Assembly: GCA_001873995.1 (NCBI GenBank)
Contig: MNVR01000036.1
Coordinates: forward strand, 1-32,453
Length of the DNA: 32,453 nt
Direction: 5' to 3'
Origin: Candidatus Phelpsiimicrobium noxiivivens
GTDB lineage: Bacteria > Omnitrophota > Gorgyraeia > Velamenicoccales > Velamenicoccaceae
Positions 31,883-32,453 of the stretch are shown in pieces. The translations under genes and the position numbers were made by a program. Below the pieces are notes generated by a model. That model ran no database searches. It saw nothing but the letters and a program-made list of their open reading frames with translations, and was not told where the DNA came from. The stretch's first letter is position 1, and every line of letters begins with the position of its first letter.

Positions 31883-32453
31883 TCAACAATATATCACATT
31901 ATGCGCTCTACGCCTATCGTGACAAATACTCGTTCTTGCTTCATAAAGTACTCTAACCGAGAAAATAGCTCGGTTGAAAAATAGTGCGGTTAGATTCGCG
32001 GATAAAGCGCGCGTATTGCCATAAGCCGCGTGAGCCAGCCAACACCGCAAAGAACGAGAAATCTCGGGCATAGACATCAAGCCTTGAATAAATAAGGACC
32101 TGAATTTTCTCATGCGCGTCAGAAACAGCCTTATGTTTTCCTTCGTTAACTGTCTGTACTCTTTAAAAATGCGAAAACCCAAAAATCCTATCCCTATCCT
32201 GACTGGAAAGATCGTATTCTTTTTTGGATGCAGATCGAGCCCTAACTTATTCTCCAAGAAACACTTAACTTCGTCTTTTATTTCATGCAAGCGCCTCTTA
32301 TCATTGCCAAAAACCAGAAAATCATCCATGTAGCGAATATAATGTTTCTTCCGCAGGCCAAATTTAATAAAATAATCCAGTTCATTCAAATAAAGGTTCG
32401 CGAAAAACTGGCTGGTAAGATTGCCTATCGGCAAACCTGTTGAGTGCCCGGTA
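31883..32453 (-). CDS. Reverse transcriptase of diversity-generating-retroelement type, 3' part
   Basis: The frame is open to the right edge and reads TGHSTGLPIGNLTSQFFANL, with IGNLTSQ in place of the usual QGxxxSP; this IGxxxSQ form is a hallmark of retroelement RTs of the DGR class. IRYMDDFLVFGNDKRRLHEI holds the catalytic YxDD. LGLDLHPKKNTIFPVRIGIG and FLGFRIFKEYRQLTKENIR are the thumb-side motifs, and SLRCWLAHAAYGNT is the usual DGR C-terminus. The N-terminal half, a template repeat and an accessory variability gene would lie beyond the window. Alternatives are other bacterial RT clades. Confidence 0.72.
   Translation of the reverse strand, partial: TGHSTGLPIGNLTSQFFANLYLNELDYFIKFGLRKKHYIRYMDDFLVFGNDKRRLHEIKDEVKCFLENKLGLDLHPKKNTIFPVRIGIGFLGFRIFKEYRQLTKENIRLFLTRMRKFRSLFIQGLMSMPEISRSLRCWLAHAAYGNTRALSANLTALFFNRAIFSVRVLYEARTSICHDRRRAHNVIYC

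Noticed and set aside
31860-31960. Template repeat directly downstream of the reverse transcriptase
   Set aside because: The gap to the HEPN gene is only 23 nt. No second copy of nearby sequence was seen in the window.

Overview
The window reads as a bacterial chromosome segment in which every protein-coding gene and all three tRNAs lie on the minus strand. A PyrR-controlled pyrimidine operon with a class 1B dihydroorotate dehydrogenase (PyrD plus PyrK), a giant secreted protein paired with a single-pass membrane protein, a RAYT with a long C-terminal domain, and many small dispersed repeats together suggest an uncultivated lineage such as Candidatus Omnitrophota. That assignment is an inference from gene style; there is no rRNA or marker phylogeny here.

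Right edge (about 20,280-32,453). In transcription order: the 3' part of a reverse transcriptase with the IGxxxSQ signature of diversity-generating retroelements, a HEPN/MNT two-gene module, a gene of about 2,655 codons for a giant secreted multidomain protein, and a partner with a signal peptide and one membrane segment. These five are tightly spaced. Next come a decayed IS30-type transposase, a glycine-zipper lipoprotein gene and a 27-codon Cys-containing peptide gene. The last two each carry the same structured 5' leader. A strong terminator ends that unit.

Middle (about 15,700-20,250). A rubrerythrin-like protein, glmS and rsmI, then an intact ISNCY/IS1202-like insertion sequence with a 17-bp target duplication, inserted just upstream of the pyr promoter.

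Pyrimidine operon (about 15,714 down to 1,986). A consensus promoter, a PyrR-binding hairpin, an attenuator with a possible leader peptide, then pyrR-pyrB-pyrC-(EndoQ-like nuclease)-tRNA-Arg-(exported protein)-carA-carB-(exported protein)-pyrK-(half-size TSUP permease)-pyrD-pyrF. Many junctions overlap by 4 nt (ATGA). The set makes UMP from bicarbonate, glutamine and aspartate except for pyrE, which is absent here. The non-pyr passengers (EndoQ, a tRNA, two exported proteins sharing an N-terminal domain, a permease) are unusual.

Left edge (1-1,970). A third copy of the structured leader precedes a small exported Spy-like protein, followed by tRNA-Val, tRNA-Asp and a terminator. Beyond it lies a RAYT/IS200-like transposase bounded by inverted GGGGTCAGGCCTCG repeats, inserted next to a transposase remnant.

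The most interesting unexplained signals are the three covarying 5' leaders, the 35-bp palindromes that sit on stop codons, the RT/HEPN-MNT/giant-protein array, and the overlap of attenuator and leader ORF in front of pyrR.
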